DNA of 64,000 nucleotides from Algoriphagus boritolerans DSM 17298 = JCM 18970 (GTDB lineage: Bacteria > Bacteroidota > Bacteroidia > Cytophagales > Cyclobacteriaceae), in NCBI RefSeq assembly GCF_900108085.1, contig NZ_FNVR01000013.1, positions 1 through 64,000 on the forward strand. Direction: 5' to 3'. Numbering within the stretch: the first letter of the stretch is position 1; each line of letters starts with the position of its first letter. Below are positions 53,591 through 63,233 of this stretch, piece after piece. The notes beneath the pieces were generated by a model that ran no database searches, was not told the origin of the DNA, and saw only the letters and a list, made by a program, of their open reading frames with translations. The position numbers were made by a program, and so were the translations under genes.

Positions 53591-53971
53591 ATGATCTGCT
53601 TTGATGTAATTTTTTTAGTGGACGATGACCCTATCAATAACCTGATCAATAGGAGACTTTTGGGAAAAACAGGAATTGGAAATGAAATAAAGGAATTTCT
53701 AAGTGCTGAAGAAGCTCTTGAAAAAATCAAGTTACTTCCACCTGAAAGTAGTCTGTTAATTTTCCTGGATATCAATATGCCTGTGTTGAATGGGTGGGAA
53801 TTTCTTGATGCCTATGCTGAATTATTCCCTTTCAGAGCAGATACTATCGTTATCCTTTCCAGTTCCATTGACTATCAGGACAGACAAAAAGCCTTGGAAT
53901 ATCCTATAGTTTCCGGATTTTTAGAAAAACCGCTTTCTTTAGAAAAAATTGACAATCAGTTTAACAGATGA
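53591..53971 (+). CDS. Single-domain response regulator (126 aa)
   Basis: Receiver domain only: acidic pocket in FLVDDDPINN, phosphorylatable Asp in LIFLDINMPVLNGWEFLD, and FLEKPLSLEK at the end. The VDDDPINN motif is common in Cytophagales receivers that follow hybrid kinases. No kinase lies next to it. Confidence 0.9.
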   Translation: MICFDVIFLVDDDPINNLINRRLLGKTGIGNEIKEFLSAEEALEKIKLLPPESSLLIFLDINMPVLNGWEFLDAYAELFPFRADTIVILSSSIDYQDRQKALEYPIVSGFLEKPLSLEKIDNQFNR

Positions 53972-54021
53972 TTAAATTCTGAACAAAACTGAACCAAATC
54001 CTAAGCCGGAACAGGGAAAAA

Positions 54022-55167
54022 TCAATTCCCCTGAATAGTTGGCGTCATCACTTTTGACAGTCGCTCCCACAGCTGCCGAACCAAAAAAGCCGGAACTGGA
54101 AGCTCTCCCGGGGCACCACCCATTCGGATAATCACCAGATTTTGAGAAGGGATCACCATTAAAATCTGCCCATTCTTACCCATGGCCTGATACATATCTG
54201 CCGGGGCCTGGGGAATCAACGATCCTGAAATCGGAGATTTCAATTCCGGCAACAAATAAGAACTCTTGCCATTTAACCAAGTGAGGTATCCATAGCTTGG
54301 ATTACTATTTTGGGAAGATTCCGTCATTTCATCAAAATAATCACCAGACCAAATTTGATTCCCATCCCACTTTCCCTTCCCCAAAAGCAACAAGCCAAAT
54401 CGGGCAAAAGATCTGGCATCGGAGTAAAACACAGTGTTTAATCCGGATTTTTGCCAAAAGCCCTTCATGCCGATTTTATTTCCCAGTTTCTCTTTAAAAT
54501 ACGTTTGGAAATCCATCCCGCTGGCATTTACCAGCACTTGCACGAGCATAGTATAGGTCGCGTTGTGATAACTCCATTTGGTCCCGGGCTTGGAGTGGTA
54601 TTTAAAATTTGAAGGAGAAAAATCATCCAAATTTGAAACTTTATCATCGATTCCTGTAGTAAGCGTCAGGTGATGTTTCAGTCTGATTTTACGCTCTTGC
54701 TTAGCCGGCATGGAAGTCCATCCCGGGCCAAGAAATTTTTGAGTACGGTCATTGATACTGAGCAGCTTTTCCTGTTGGGCTAAGCCTACCATTGCCGCAG
54801 TAAGGGTTTTGCCTGCCGATGCCCAGTACCAATACGAATTTTGGTCCATCTCCCCCACTCCGGTGAGTTTACTGCCCCAGTATTCCTCCACCACTATTTT
54901 CCCGTCCTTCAAAATGAGAAATGCACGGGTGTCTTGTGTCGGAAGCCAAGCGAGCATTTCTGCAAGTGCATTCTGATCCCATCCAAGCTCCGCCAGAGGT
55001 AATTTCTCCCAGATTGAAGATTCATTTGGGGGGAAATATAAACCCGTGTTTGCGCTTGACTTTGCACTTTGGGCTTCTGCTTCCTGCCATTTAAGAAGAA
55101 TGAAACCTAAAACCAGAAGGGGGACTAGCGTATTTCTAACCAGGAAAGGCAAGGGGTTTTGTGTCAT
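54022..55167 (-). CDS. Serine hydrolase of the class C beta-lactamase family (381 aa)
   Basis: Signal or anchor helix at about 11-27 (TLVPLLVLGFILLKW). The SxxK motif is in WASAGKTLTAAM and YxN in SYHNATYTM. Similar secreted or periplasmic enzymes act on peptides or esters rather than antibiotics. It ends the operon begun by the S10-type peptidase gene four bases upstream. Confidence 0.85.
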   Translation of the reverse strand: MTQNPLPFLVRNTLVPLLVLGFILLKWQEAEAQSAKSSANTGLYFPPNESSIWEKLPLAELGWDQNALAEMLAWLPTQDTRAFLILKDGKIVVEEYWGSKLTGVGEMDQNSYWYWASAGKTLTAAMVGLAQQEKLLSINDRTQKFLGPGWTSMPAKQERKIRLKHHLTLTTGIDDKVSNLDDFSPSNFKYHSKPGTKWSYHNATYTMLVQVLVNASGMDFQTYFKEKLGNKIGMKGFWQKSGLNTVFYSDARSFARFGLLLLGKGKWDGNQIWSGDYFDEMTESSQNSNPSYGYLTWLNGKSSYLLPELKSPISGSLIPQAPADMYQAMGKNGQILMVIPSQNLVIIRMGGAPGELPVPAFLVRQLWERLSKVMTPTIQGN

Positions 55168-55170
55168 CTG

Positions 55171-56679
55171 TTACTTTCTCTGGGTGTCCTCGATAAATTT
55201 CTTCAAATCCTCACGGAAGAGCTTGGCTGAAGGCAAATGCGTATACATCATGTGACCTGCTTCATAGTAGGTCATGATGATCCTGTCTGTAGCTGACTTA
55301 GGCAAATCAAGGTGGGAAATCGAATGCTCAATAGCATAAAATACCGTAGCCAAATCATAATACCCGTTCATGATTAACACCTTGACATTTGGATCTTTGC
55401 TGAGGGCCTCTGCCATATCCGGCAAAGTGGTCACTGCCGCATCTGCGCCCCAAAAACTATTGCCCTGATGTTTCCAATCCCACTTAAAACCTTCCTTAGC
55501 GTAGGCAGAAGTCGAATAAAGCAAATCCTTACTCACATTCAGACTGCCATGGAAGTAATCAAGGAAACCCATTGTATAGGCCGGTGAAATGGCGTCGCTT
55601 TGAGGATCGGTAAAGGAGTCCATAGACATGGGATCAATATTGATTCCCTTATATCGCGAATCCAAACGTCCTACCGTTTCGCCAGTGCTGCGGAGTAATT
55701 CCTGGAAATATTCCCCGGCATTAATTTTAAGATTGGCACGCTTCCAGATCTCGGCAGAAATACCGGTGAACTTCTCCAGTTTCCCTGCGATCTCGGACTT
55801 TTCTGTTTCAGTGATCCGATTGCCTTTGAAAAGAGCCGGAGAATACTCCTTCTCTGTAAACGCTCTTACCTCCTCGACAAATGCAGGAAGGTCTGATCCC
55901 TTATTGGTGATCTTATCATGATACCAGCTTGTGGCAGCCATGGTCGGAAGATAGAAGATGTAAGAAAGATCTTCATTTGGAGCGAAGAATAAGCTTCGCA
56001 AATCAAAAACGGAAGAAACCATCACGACTCCATTAAGCGCGTAGCCTTGATTGAGCAGGTAACTCATAACTCCGGCATTTCGGAAAGTACCATAACTTTC
56101 TCCCAAGATATATTTAGGAGAATTCAAGCGATCATGCGCTTTCAAAAACTGCATGATAAACAAACTCACACTCCGAATATCCTGATCCACTCCCCAAAAA
56201 TCCTTTCCTGTGGCCTCCCCGATGGGAACACTTAATCCCGTCCCGACAGGGTCCATCATGACTACATCCGCTATATCCAAAACAGAAAACTCATTATTGA
56301 CCAATTCATACGGGGCAGCCCCATTGTAATTAGGATCATCTACCACAATCCGTTTTGGCCCCATGATTCCTATATGAAGCCAATAGGAAGATGAACCCGG
56401 CCCGCCATTATAGGCAAAAATTATGGGACGGTTTTTCTCCGGATTTTCCTTGAAGTAGGCTGTAAAACCAAAAAGTGCGATGGGTTTGTTGTTCTCATCT
56501 TTGAGCTCCATGGTCCCGGCTTTTGCATTTAAGCTGATGGTTTTCCCGTCAATGGTCACTGATTGCTTGGACTCAAAAACCTGTGCTTTCAGCTGAGGGG
56601 AAGTAAGGGAGTCTTTTTTTTCTTGCGCAAAAACGAAGTTAGAAAGCAAGAGAAAAAGGAGGAAAAATCGATTTTGCAT
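55171..56679 (-). CDS. Secreted S10-type serine carboxypeptidase (502 aa)
   Basis: Signal peptide (1-18, FFLLFLLLSNFVFAQ). Peptidase S10 motifs: NGGPGSSSYWLHIG (oxyanion hole), DPVGTGLSVPIG, LGESYGTFR with the catalytic Ser, an Asp region in VLIMNGYYDLAT and the His in YYEAGHMMYTH. Acts on C-terminal residues of peptides in the periplasm. Confidence 0.9.
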   Translation of the reverse strand: MQNRFFLLFLLLSNFVFAQEKKDSLTSPQLKAQVFESKQSVTIDGKTISLNAKAGTMELKDENNKPIALFGFTAYFKENPEKNRPIIFAYNGGPGSSSYWLHIGIMGPKRIVVDDPNYNGAAPYELVNNEFSVLDIADVVMMDPVGTGLSVPIGEATGKDFWGVDQDIRSVSLFIMQFLKAHDRLNSPKYILGESYGTFRNAGVMSYLLNQGYALNGVVMVSSVFDLRSLFFAPNEDLSYIFYLPTMAATSWYHDKITNKGSDLPAFVEEVRAFTEKEYSPALFKGNRITETEKSEIAGKLEKFTGISAEIWKRANLKINAGEYFQELLRSTGETVGRLDSRYKGINIDPMSMDSFTDPQSDAISPAYTMGFLDYFHGSLNVSKDLLYSTSAYAKEGFKWDWKHQGNSFWGADAAVTTLPDMAEALSKDPNVKVLIMNGYYDLATVFYAIEHSISHLDLPKSATDRIIMTYYEAGHMMYTHLPSAKLFREDLKKFIEDTQRK

Positions 56680-56787
56680 AGGGGTTAGATTTTGGTGGTT
56701 GGATATGAATTTTCAATTTCCAAATTCAATTATCAATTTTCAAGTAATGATCTCACCTGAATTTGAAAATTGACAATTGAGAATTGA

Positions 56788-57036
56788 TCATTGCTTAAAG
56801 ATTTTACCAGCTTTCATCACAAAGATGACATCTTTCATCACTTTGATATCTTTCTCGGGATTACCGGAAACGGCAATGATATCAGCTATTTTTCCGACCT
56901 CAATTGTTCCAGGCTTATCTTCAATTCCCAATAGCTGTGCCGCATTCAAGGTAGCGGACTGAATGGCTTCCAGGTTTGGCATAGCGACTTCAGTCATGTA
57001 CATAAACTCCCGGTAGTTTTCCCCATGAGGAAAGTA
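56788..57036 (-). pseudogene. Amidohydrolase remnant, C-terminal part only
   Basis: The frame from just inside 57036 to 56788 encodes [10 protein letters not shown], then [37 protein letters not shown], the end of an imidazolonepropionase-like amidohydrolase, a family of about 420 residues. The metal-binding N-terminal and central parts are missing; an in-frame stop lies just upstream. Therefore it is a deletion remnant. The next spacer (56700-56790) has paired AATTTTCAAT-type inverted repeats that may mark the deletion. Confidence 0.8.
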
Positions 57037-57150
57037 AGTTAATTAATATTGGTGATTGAAAAACAGAAAGTCAGAAAGCTAAAGTCAGAAAGCTAAAGTC
57101 AAAAAGCTGAATTTTTTTAGATTTCATACTACATACTTCTGACTTGAGAC

Positions 57151-57558
57151 TTACCGGAGTTGTTCTTCGGGTTTTAGCTGGTAGCAATGCTCATGGGGTT
57201 TGAAACCCAGTTTTTGATAGAATGGCTCGGCATCCTCCGCCGCAAAGAGAAATAAACGTGCTTCCGGTGCAAGGCTTCGTGTGAACTTGAGAATTTCACG
57301 CCCCACTCCTTTCCTCTGAAAATCTTTTGCTACGGCCAGATCAGCAATAAAACATCGGTAGCAGTAATCCGAAAGCCCTCGAAGAAACCCGATCAGTTCG
57401 CCTTCTTCACGGGCAGTAACAAGCAAATTAGAGCCTTGAATCATTCGCTTAAGATGATCCGGGTCGTGCATAGGTCGACGTTTTCCCAAGCCGGAGCTGT
57501 TAAGAATAGAGATGTATTCTTCAAGCCTCAGATTCTTTTCAACTTGGAGCGAAATCAT
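57151..57558 (-). CDS. GNAT family N-acetyltransferase (135 aa)
   Basis: The start is ATG 57558, since the frame before it is unrelated. AcCoA loop in VAKDFQRKGVGREILKFTRSL, followed by FLFAAEDAEPFYQKLGFKPHEHCYQL. It resembles small GNAT enzymes of unknown substrate. Divergent from the gene at 57583. Confidence 0.85.
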   Translation of the reverse strand: MISLQVEKNLRLEEYISILNSSGLGKRRPMHDPDHLKRMIQGSNLLVTAREEGELIGFLRGLSDYCYRCFIADLAVAKDFQRKGVGREILKFTRSLAPEARLFLFAAEDAEPFYQKLGFKPHEHCYQLKPEEQLR

Positions 57559-57582
57559 TACTTTTAGAGAAAACCGGATACA

Positions 57583-57831
57583 ATGACAGGCGGTGTGGGA
57601 TTTAGTAAGCAAGCAAGTCAGTCTTTCGAGGAGAATCATCACCTGGGCAAAATCCGTCCAAAATCCACTTATACCAAAGGTAGCAGGAATTTGGAAAAAG
57701 CCGATTCAAAGGCGCTATCGGAGGCAATTGATCACCGGAATGAACGAAAAACAAATTTAAAAAAGAGCAGACTTCTTGTTTTTTTGATCGTCATTCTCGC
57801 TGTATTGGCTCTTACTTTTTACTTCCTTTAA
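57583..57831 (+). CDS. Small tail-anchored membrane protein (82 aa)
   Basis: The first 60 residues are polar and basic (SKQASQSFEENHHLGKI, NERKTNLKKSR) and the last 20 form a membrane segment (LLVFLIVILAVLALTFYFL) at the very end. I do not recognise it. It converges with a small acetyltransferase-like gene. Confidence 0.65.
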   Translation: MTGGVGFSKQASQSFEENHHLGKIRPKSTYTKGSRNLEKADSKALSEAIDHRNERKTNLKKSRLLVFLIVILAVLALTFYFL

Positions 57832-57832
57832 A

Positions 57833-58114
57833 TCAATTTAACACATCCTGTAAATCAGCTCTTTTGTTGAAAGAGGCTTTTGCAAAAGGACAAAGCGGAA
57901 TGACTTTGAGTCCTTTTTCACGGACAAATGAAACAAGGGCTTCAAGCAATTTTGCTCCGACACCTTGGCCTTTTAGGCTTTCATCCACCTCCGTGTGTTC
58001 AATGATCATTTTTTGTGGACCTGCCATCACATAGACCATTTGGGCTAGATATTTTCCACCTTCTACTATAAAAAATGAGCCTTTTCTGCCGTCAAATTGA
58101 TGTTGAATTTTCAT
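57833..58114 (-). CDS. YjdJ-type small N-acetyltransferase (93 aa)
   Basis: The compact GNAT type (about 95 residues): IIEHTEVDESLKGQGVGAKLLEALVSFVREKG and then VIPLCPFAKASF. Members are single-domain acetyltransferases whose substrate is unknown. Confidence 0.85.
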   Translation of the reverse strand: MKIQHQFDGRKGSFFIVEGGKYLAQMVYVMAGPQKMIIEHTEVDESLKGQGVGAKLLEALVSFVREKGLKVIPLCPFAKASFNKRADLQDVLN

Positions 58115-58279
58115 AAGGTTAAGGAGATTGCTGAACCGATGATTTGACTAATTGTGAATTATCCAAGAGTTCGAAATTCATAAATCGAAGTTAGTGGTAT
58201 CGAAAGTTTTTGGCTCTTGCCTCTTGTTTCTTGATTCTAAATCTTGATACTTACGTCTTGATACTTAATACTAAATTTC

Positions 58280-58699
58280 TCAACTAATCGTTCTTCCTTC
58301 CGTCAATTTATCATAGACCTCATCATTTGGCTCCCAAAGTTCGATGCTGTGACCATCTGGATCCAGGATGTGAACAAACTTTCCGTATTCAAAGATTTCA
58401 ATTTCATCCAAAATGGTCACCCCTTCTGCTTTCAGTTCAGCTACCAGTTCCTCAAGGTTTTCTACGCGGTAATTGATCATAAAGTCTTTCTCAGAGGGCT
58501 TGAAATAATTGGTATCCGCATTCATCGGAGACCATTGAGTGAAGCCTTTTTGTTCGGGGTTTTCACTGCTTCGCCATTCAAAAGCTGTCCCATAGTTGTC
58601 GGTATTCAAACCTAAGTGATTTTGATACCAAGACTTGGTGGCATTGGGATCTTTGACTTTGAAGAAAATCCCTCCGATTCCAGTGACGCGTTTTTTCAT
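58280..58699 (-). CDS. VOC family (glyoxalase/bleomycin-resistance-type) protein (139 aa)
   Basis: Paired beta-alpha-beta units: GIGGIFFKVKDPNATKSWY, then YGKFVHILDPDGHSIELWEP with the usual metal-binding Glu. Function cannot be fixed beyond the fold. Confidence 0.85.
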   Translation of the reverse strand: MKKRVTGIGGIFFKVKDPNATKSWYQNHLGLNTDNYGTAFEWRSSENPEQKGFTQWSPMNADTNYFKPSEKDFMINYRVENLEELVAELKAEGVTILDEIEIFEYGKFVHILDPDGHSIELWEPNDEVYDKLTEGRTIS

Positions 58700-58916
58700 G
58701 GGTTTGTTGATTTGGCTACTTGTTGGATGACTGATGCTTCGGCTCCGCTCAGCACAAGTGTCTGATGTTGAATTATTGGTTAATCGTTGAATTGTTCAAG
58801 GTTCAAAGTTCAGCGTTCAAACTTTCCTAGCTGCGGATCCGAAAGCTTTTAGGCCTTACTTCTATCCTCTGCTTTTTGAATCTTATCCTGATACTTGTGG
58901 CTAAATACCAGATACT

Positions 58917-59642
58917 TCAAAGAATGCTTTTCAGGAAATTCCTGGCTCGATCCAAATCCTCCTTGGTATCGATGGCGATGGCCTGATGGGAGGTTTCGAC
59001 CATTCGGATTTTTACCCCCTTTTCTACCAAACGAAGTTGCTCCAACATCTCGATTTGTTCCAGGCGACTTTTTGGCCAGGAGGTAAACTCTATCAAGAGT
59101 TCTCGGGTGTAAGCATAAACCCCGATATGCTTCCAGTAAAAAATGTCATCATTCCTTTCGCGATTGAATGGAATTGGTGATCGGGAAAAATAAATCGCAT
59201 TCATTTTTTCATCCACTACGACCTTGACCGCATTGGGATTGTAAGCTTCGTCCTCAGGAATCCGACACATCAGGGATGCCATTTTCACCTTTGGTCTTTC
59301 AAAGGCAGCAACCAGGTCTTTTAGAGACTTGGGATCTTGGAAAGGTTCATCCCCTTGCACATTCACAATCAAATCCGCATCCACTACCTCCAGGGCTTCT
59401 GCGATTCTATCAGAGCCAGACTCATGCGGTTTGGAGCTAAAAAACACTTTACCCCCCAAATCCAAAACCTGTTCACGGATCTGTTCATGATCAGTCACCA
59501 CCCAAACCTCATCAAAAACCCCTGTGGCAAGAGTACTTACATAGGTTCGCTGGATAACTGAAATTCCGCCCAAGTCTTGGACCAGTTTTGCCGGAAGTCG
59601 GGTCGAACCGTACCGGGCGGGAATGAGCGCTGCTATTTTCAT
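58917..59642 (-). CDS. kdsB: 3-deoxy-manno-octulosonate cytidylyltransferase
   Basis: 241 aa. ALIPARYGSTRLPAKL at the nucleotide-binding loop, NVQGDEPFQDPKSL and the KHIGVYAYTRELL motif. It makes CMP-Kdo for LPS. It stands just before the exopolysaccharide genes, 270 bases away. Confidence 0.95.
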   Translation of the reverse strand: MKIAALIPARYGSTRLPAKLVQDLGGISVIQRTYVSTLATGVFDEVWVVTDHEQIREQVLDLGGKVFFSSKPHESGSDRIAEALEVVDADLIVNVQGDEPFQDPKSLKDLVAAFERPKVKMASLMCRIPEDEAYNPNAVKVVVDEKMNAIYFSRSPIPFNRERNDDIFYWKHIGVYAYTRELLIEFTSWPKSRLEQIEMLEQLRLVEKGVKIRMVETSHQAIAIDTKEDLDRARNFLKSIL

Positions 59643-59909
59643 TTTCTTACCACAAGCCTATTAAAGTTCATAATCTTTCAGAATCCTGCATGCTAAAAAT
59701 AGGCTCAATTCAGCTAAGCCCTTCTATTTTATGGCTATGCAAAGGGTAAATAATCATTTTAGTTGATTTGGTTGCTCAAAGCTCAAATTCTCAAAATTGG
59801 TCTAAAAACTGTAAGTTAAAAACCTCCATGTAATTTAGCAGTTCCGAATACATCGCAATCAGATTTGTTATCCTTGGGAATTATCCGATTGAAACCTGCG
59901 GAAACCGGG

Positions 59910-62363
59910 TCAAACTCGAAACTTGGATAAAAGCTTACTTAACCACTCAGACTTTTTTTGTTTATCTTCCCGATCGTAATAAGTATCGGTGTATTCATTT
60001 TTTCTCATGTAAGAGTAATTATACCCATAACCATAATTATATCCTCCAAAATCATATACGTCTACCCCGGCTTTAATTCCGTTGAACACCGCATAAATAT
60101 TATCCAGCTGGTCATTGGCATAAAGGTCATTTATCATCAAAAGGTATCTCTTGTGAGTATAATCCTGGCGAACGATATACAAATTAACATCTGAAAAACG
60201 CATTAAATCCATCGTTTCCGATACAAGTCCAATAGGCGGGGTATCCAAAACAACAATATCAAATTCATCATCCAATGAAATTAAAAATTCACTCATTTTT
60301 TCTTTCAAAAGTAGTTCGGCAGGATTGGGTGGAATCGGTCCTGAAGGAACCACGAACAAATTTTCATACGCAGTGGGAACGATGATTTCATCTCTTGTAG
60401 CTTTATCTACCAAAAAATTTGAAAGACCTGTCTGCACAGAAACACCTACATAATCAGATAATTTGGGCCTTCGTAAATCCAGTCCAATCAGACAGGTCTT
60501 CTTCCCGCTCAAAGCCATTGCTGCGGCCAGATTAATACTTACAAACGTCTTTCCTTCCCCGGAAACAGAAGAAGTGACCAGTATCTTTTTGCATTTTTTC
60601 TCACTGGAAATGTAAAAAAGTGCGGAACGTAATGATCGAAAGGACTCGGCAACCATGGACTTGGGGTGTTCGGCCACGAGCATATTCGTATCCTTGGTAC
60701 TGAATCCAATTGTACCCAAGAGCGGTATTCTCAATACATTTTTGAGTTGGATCTGATCAACAATCTTATTGTTGAGATAATGGTATAAAAGCAAGAGAAC
60801 CAAAGGAATAATAAAGCCCAGTCCAAAAGCCAATCCATAATTTTGAGCCTTTTTGGGGAAAATCAAATTTCCCCGTCTCGCATAATCCAATACCGAATTA
60901 TCCGAAATATTGGATGCTCTGGCAATGCCTGCTTCCGCTCTTTTCTCCAACAGATAATTATAGAGGTTTTCTCTGAGTTTAAACTCTCGATTTAAGGCCA
61001 TAAAATCAGACTCTGCTTGTGGGAGCGTAGCAAAAATTTGATCTTCACTGTCCAGCTTCGCTTTTGCCTGAGCTTTTCGATCTGTGGTATTAATTACCAG
61101 GTTATCAATATTTTCAAAAATATTTTCCCTCAATTTGGTAATCTGCTCATCCAGTTCTTTGACATTTGGGTGGGTTTCATTCACCACGGCGAGCATTTTT
61201 CTCCGCTCCAGGGAAACATCCACTAATTTGGAGACCAGCCCATTCAACAATCCATCAGAAATACCTACCAAAGATGGGGCAAGGATGTCCGAATAGTCTT
61301 TCCCCTTTTCCACCAGGTAGCGCTGAAGTGCCTGATAATACTGAAGTTCAAAATCTATTTTCTGAATTTGATCTTCCAGATTTTGAATATTGCCGAGTAC
61401 TCCTCCAAATTCGGAACTGACGTCCATCAGTTTATTCTTAACCTTAAAATTGAGCATCTTACGTTCCACAAACTTTAAGGAATCCTCTACTATATTTAAC
61501 TGCTCGTCCAAAAACCTGAGTGTGTTTTCGGTCATCTGATTTTTCTCCTTGAGGTTGTATTCGATGTAGGAGTCCATTAACGCATTGACGTAATCTCTTC
61601 CTTTTTCCACCACTTTCGTGGTCATACTTACCTGTAAGACTGTACCATAACTATTTATGGGTCTGACCAGTATGGACCTGGAATAGTCGTCAATCACTGA
61701 AATCGGATTATGGATCACGAATGAAAGCTGATCGCCATCTCTCATCCCTTTAACTTTGTTGACAACAAACCTACTTTGACCCGACTCAACCGTTTCACCA
61801 AATCGAAATCTGCGATTGAGAATCGCATCATCCACCGGTCCATCGGCCTTCGCTTTCAAAAAGTCGAAAAATCCGGATTCCTCTTTTGATAAAATAAATT
61901 CATCCTCATCCAATGCCGTGAGCGTTATTTCACCCATCTCCATTTGTGGAAAATCGGGATCAACTTCCACTTTAATGGGGGACTTGTCGTACAATTCGAT
62001 CTCTTTGATATTGGTGGAGGCATAATAAGACACATTAAAATGCAAGTTCCTTAGCGCTTCCGTGGCCAAATTTTTAGAGGTCAAAAGAAGGATGTCATTT
62101 TCAAGATTATTCGTGCCCGAAAAAATATTTGATCGGTCTAGAATCCTGACTTCGGGGGAAGAATTGGTCTTAATCAGAATGCTTCCCTGCACCTCATACT
62201 CTTCAACTGAATACCTGTGAAAGAGAAAAACAAGGATGATTCCCAAAAAAATACAAGTCAGGTACAGTGGCCAATACCTGGAATATTTTATCAAGTAGTA
62301 CTTGATATCAATGGGCTTGACCTCATCCTGGAATTTTGAAATATCTATCTTTCCGTCAATCAT
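59910..62363 (-). CDS. Wzc-like polysaccharide co-polymerase and tyrosine kinase (817 aa)
   Basis: Wzz domain with two membrane spans (33-48 and 511-528) and a long periplasmic coiled coil (270-460). The BY-kinase domain carries Walker A SVSGEGKT (599-606), Walker A' LIGLDLRRP (625-633) and Walker B VVLDTPP (704-710). A tyrosine-rich tail (770-797; GGYNYGYGYNYSYMR) is the expected autophosphorylation cluster. It controls chain length and export of a capsule or exopolysaccharide. It overlaps the upstream Wza gene by four bases. Confidence 0.9.
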   Translation of the reverse strand: MIDGKIDISKFQDEVKPIDIKYYLIKYSRYWPLYLTCIFLGIILVFLFHRYSVEEYEVQGSILIKTNSSPEVRILDRSNIFSGTNNLENDILLLTSKNLATEALRNLHFNVSYYASTNIKEIELYDKSPIKVEVDPDFPQMEMGEITLTALDEDEFILSKEESGFFDFLKAKADGPVDDAILNRRFRFGETVESGQSRFVVNKVKGMRDGDQLSFVIHNPISVIDDYSRSILVRPINSYGTVLQVSMTTKVVEKGRDYVNALMDSYIEYNLKEKNQMTENTLRFLDEQLNIVEDSLKFVERKMLNFKVKNKLMDVSSEFGGVLGNIQNLEDQIQKIDFELQYYQALQRYLVEKGKDYSDILAPSLVGISDGLLNGLVSKLVDVSLERRKMLAVVNETHPNVKELDEQITKLRENIFENIDNLVINTTDRKAQAKAKLDSEDQIFATLPQAESDFMALNREFKLRENLYNYLLEKRAEAGIARASNISDNSVLDYARRGNLIFPKKAQNYGLAFGLGFIIPLVLLLLYHYLNNKIVDQIQLKNVLRIPLLGTIGFSTKDTNMLVAEHPKSMVAESFRSLRSALFYISSEKKCKKILVTSSVSGEGKTFVSINLAAAMALSGKKTCLIGLDLRRPKLSDYVGVSVQTGLSNFLVDKATRDEIIVPTAYENLFVVPSGPIPPNPAELLLKEKMSEFLISLDDEFDIVVLDTPPIGLVSETMDLMRFSDVNLYIVRQDYTHKRYLLMINDLYANDQLDNIYAVFNGIKAGVDVYDFGGYNYGYGYNYSYMRKNEYTDTYYDREDKQKKSEWLSKLLSKFRV

Positions 62364-63196
62364 AAGTTACCTGTCACCAAGGCAATAATCAAAAACACAG
62401 ATGAAGTTACTGAAATTATTAAACCCAAGGATGAGGTTAAATTGTCAGCATTGCCAAATTGCCTAATTTTCATCGGTTCCAGGTAGAGAATATCGTTGGG
62501 CTGAATAAAATAGTACGGAGAGGCTAGAATTTGTCTGTCGTTGAGGTTGATCTGATGGATTTTAGTCCCCTTGTCATATTGTCTTATTATAAAGAGCTTA
62601 TTCTTTTTGGCCAGAATGTTTGATTCTCCTGCAATTGCCAGGGCATCAAATATTGTGGCTCTGTTTTTCAAAATAATCTGAGTTCCCGAATTGCTAAACT
62701 CGCCCAATGCCGTAAATCTTATCCCGCCGATTCTGAGTTTTACGAATACTTCTTCTTTAAAAAATTCATTTATAGCCGCCTGAACCTTATTTTGAGCCTC
62801 CTCCTCTACCATCCCTCCAATTAAAATCTTCCCAAGTTGTGGCAGTTCAATATATCCTTCCTGATCGATGGAGTATCCTGTAAAATAAAATATATCAGAA
62901 GCTCCGCCACCACCTCCCCCGCCACCACGCATAGACCTTGAACCCTGATATTCAAAAGCCTTGATCAAATCCTCGTTACTTGAAGCAAAATCAATACTCA
63001 CAATATCAAAGGGTTGGAGCACATACTTATAATCCACCTCTGCATAGGGAATATATTCATCCAAGCCTATTTCGACATTGCCGGGAAGATTTTGCAAGTA
63101 GGTGATTCGTTTATTTGAAATACAAGACTGAACTAACACCAGAGTCAGACCTAACCCCAGTCCCTTCAAAATCAAATATTTTACTTTTTCCAGCAT
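62360..63196 (-). CDS. Wza-like polysaccharide export lipoprotein (278 aa)
   Basis: Lipoprotein signal ending LVQSCISNKR. Polysaccharide-biosynthesis/export domain with VLQPFDIVSIDF and SLNB-like GEFSNSGTQIILKNRATIFDALAIAG. A C-terminal hydrophobic helix (LGLIISVTSSVFLIIALVTG) follows. The odd feature is a run of eight glycines (about residues 92-99). It should form the outer-membrane channel for the Wzc-dependent export. Confidence 0.85.
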   Translation of the reverse strand: MLEKVKYLILKGLGLGLTLVLVQSCISNKRITYLQNLPGNVEIGLDEYIPYAEVDYKYVLQPFDIVSIDFASSNEDLIKAFEYQGSRSMRGGGGGGGGASDIFYFTGYSIDQEGYIELPQLGKILIGGMVEEEAQNKVQAAINEFFKEEVFVKLRIGGIRFTALGEFSNSGTQIILKNRATIFDALAIAGESNILAKKNKLFIIRQYDKGTKIHQINLNDRQILASPYYFIQPNDILYLEPMKIRQFGNADNLTSSLGLIISVTSSVFLIIALVTGNL

Positions 63197-63233
63197 TAAA
63201 ATTTCAATCTTACTGTGTAAATCAAAAGTAGTC

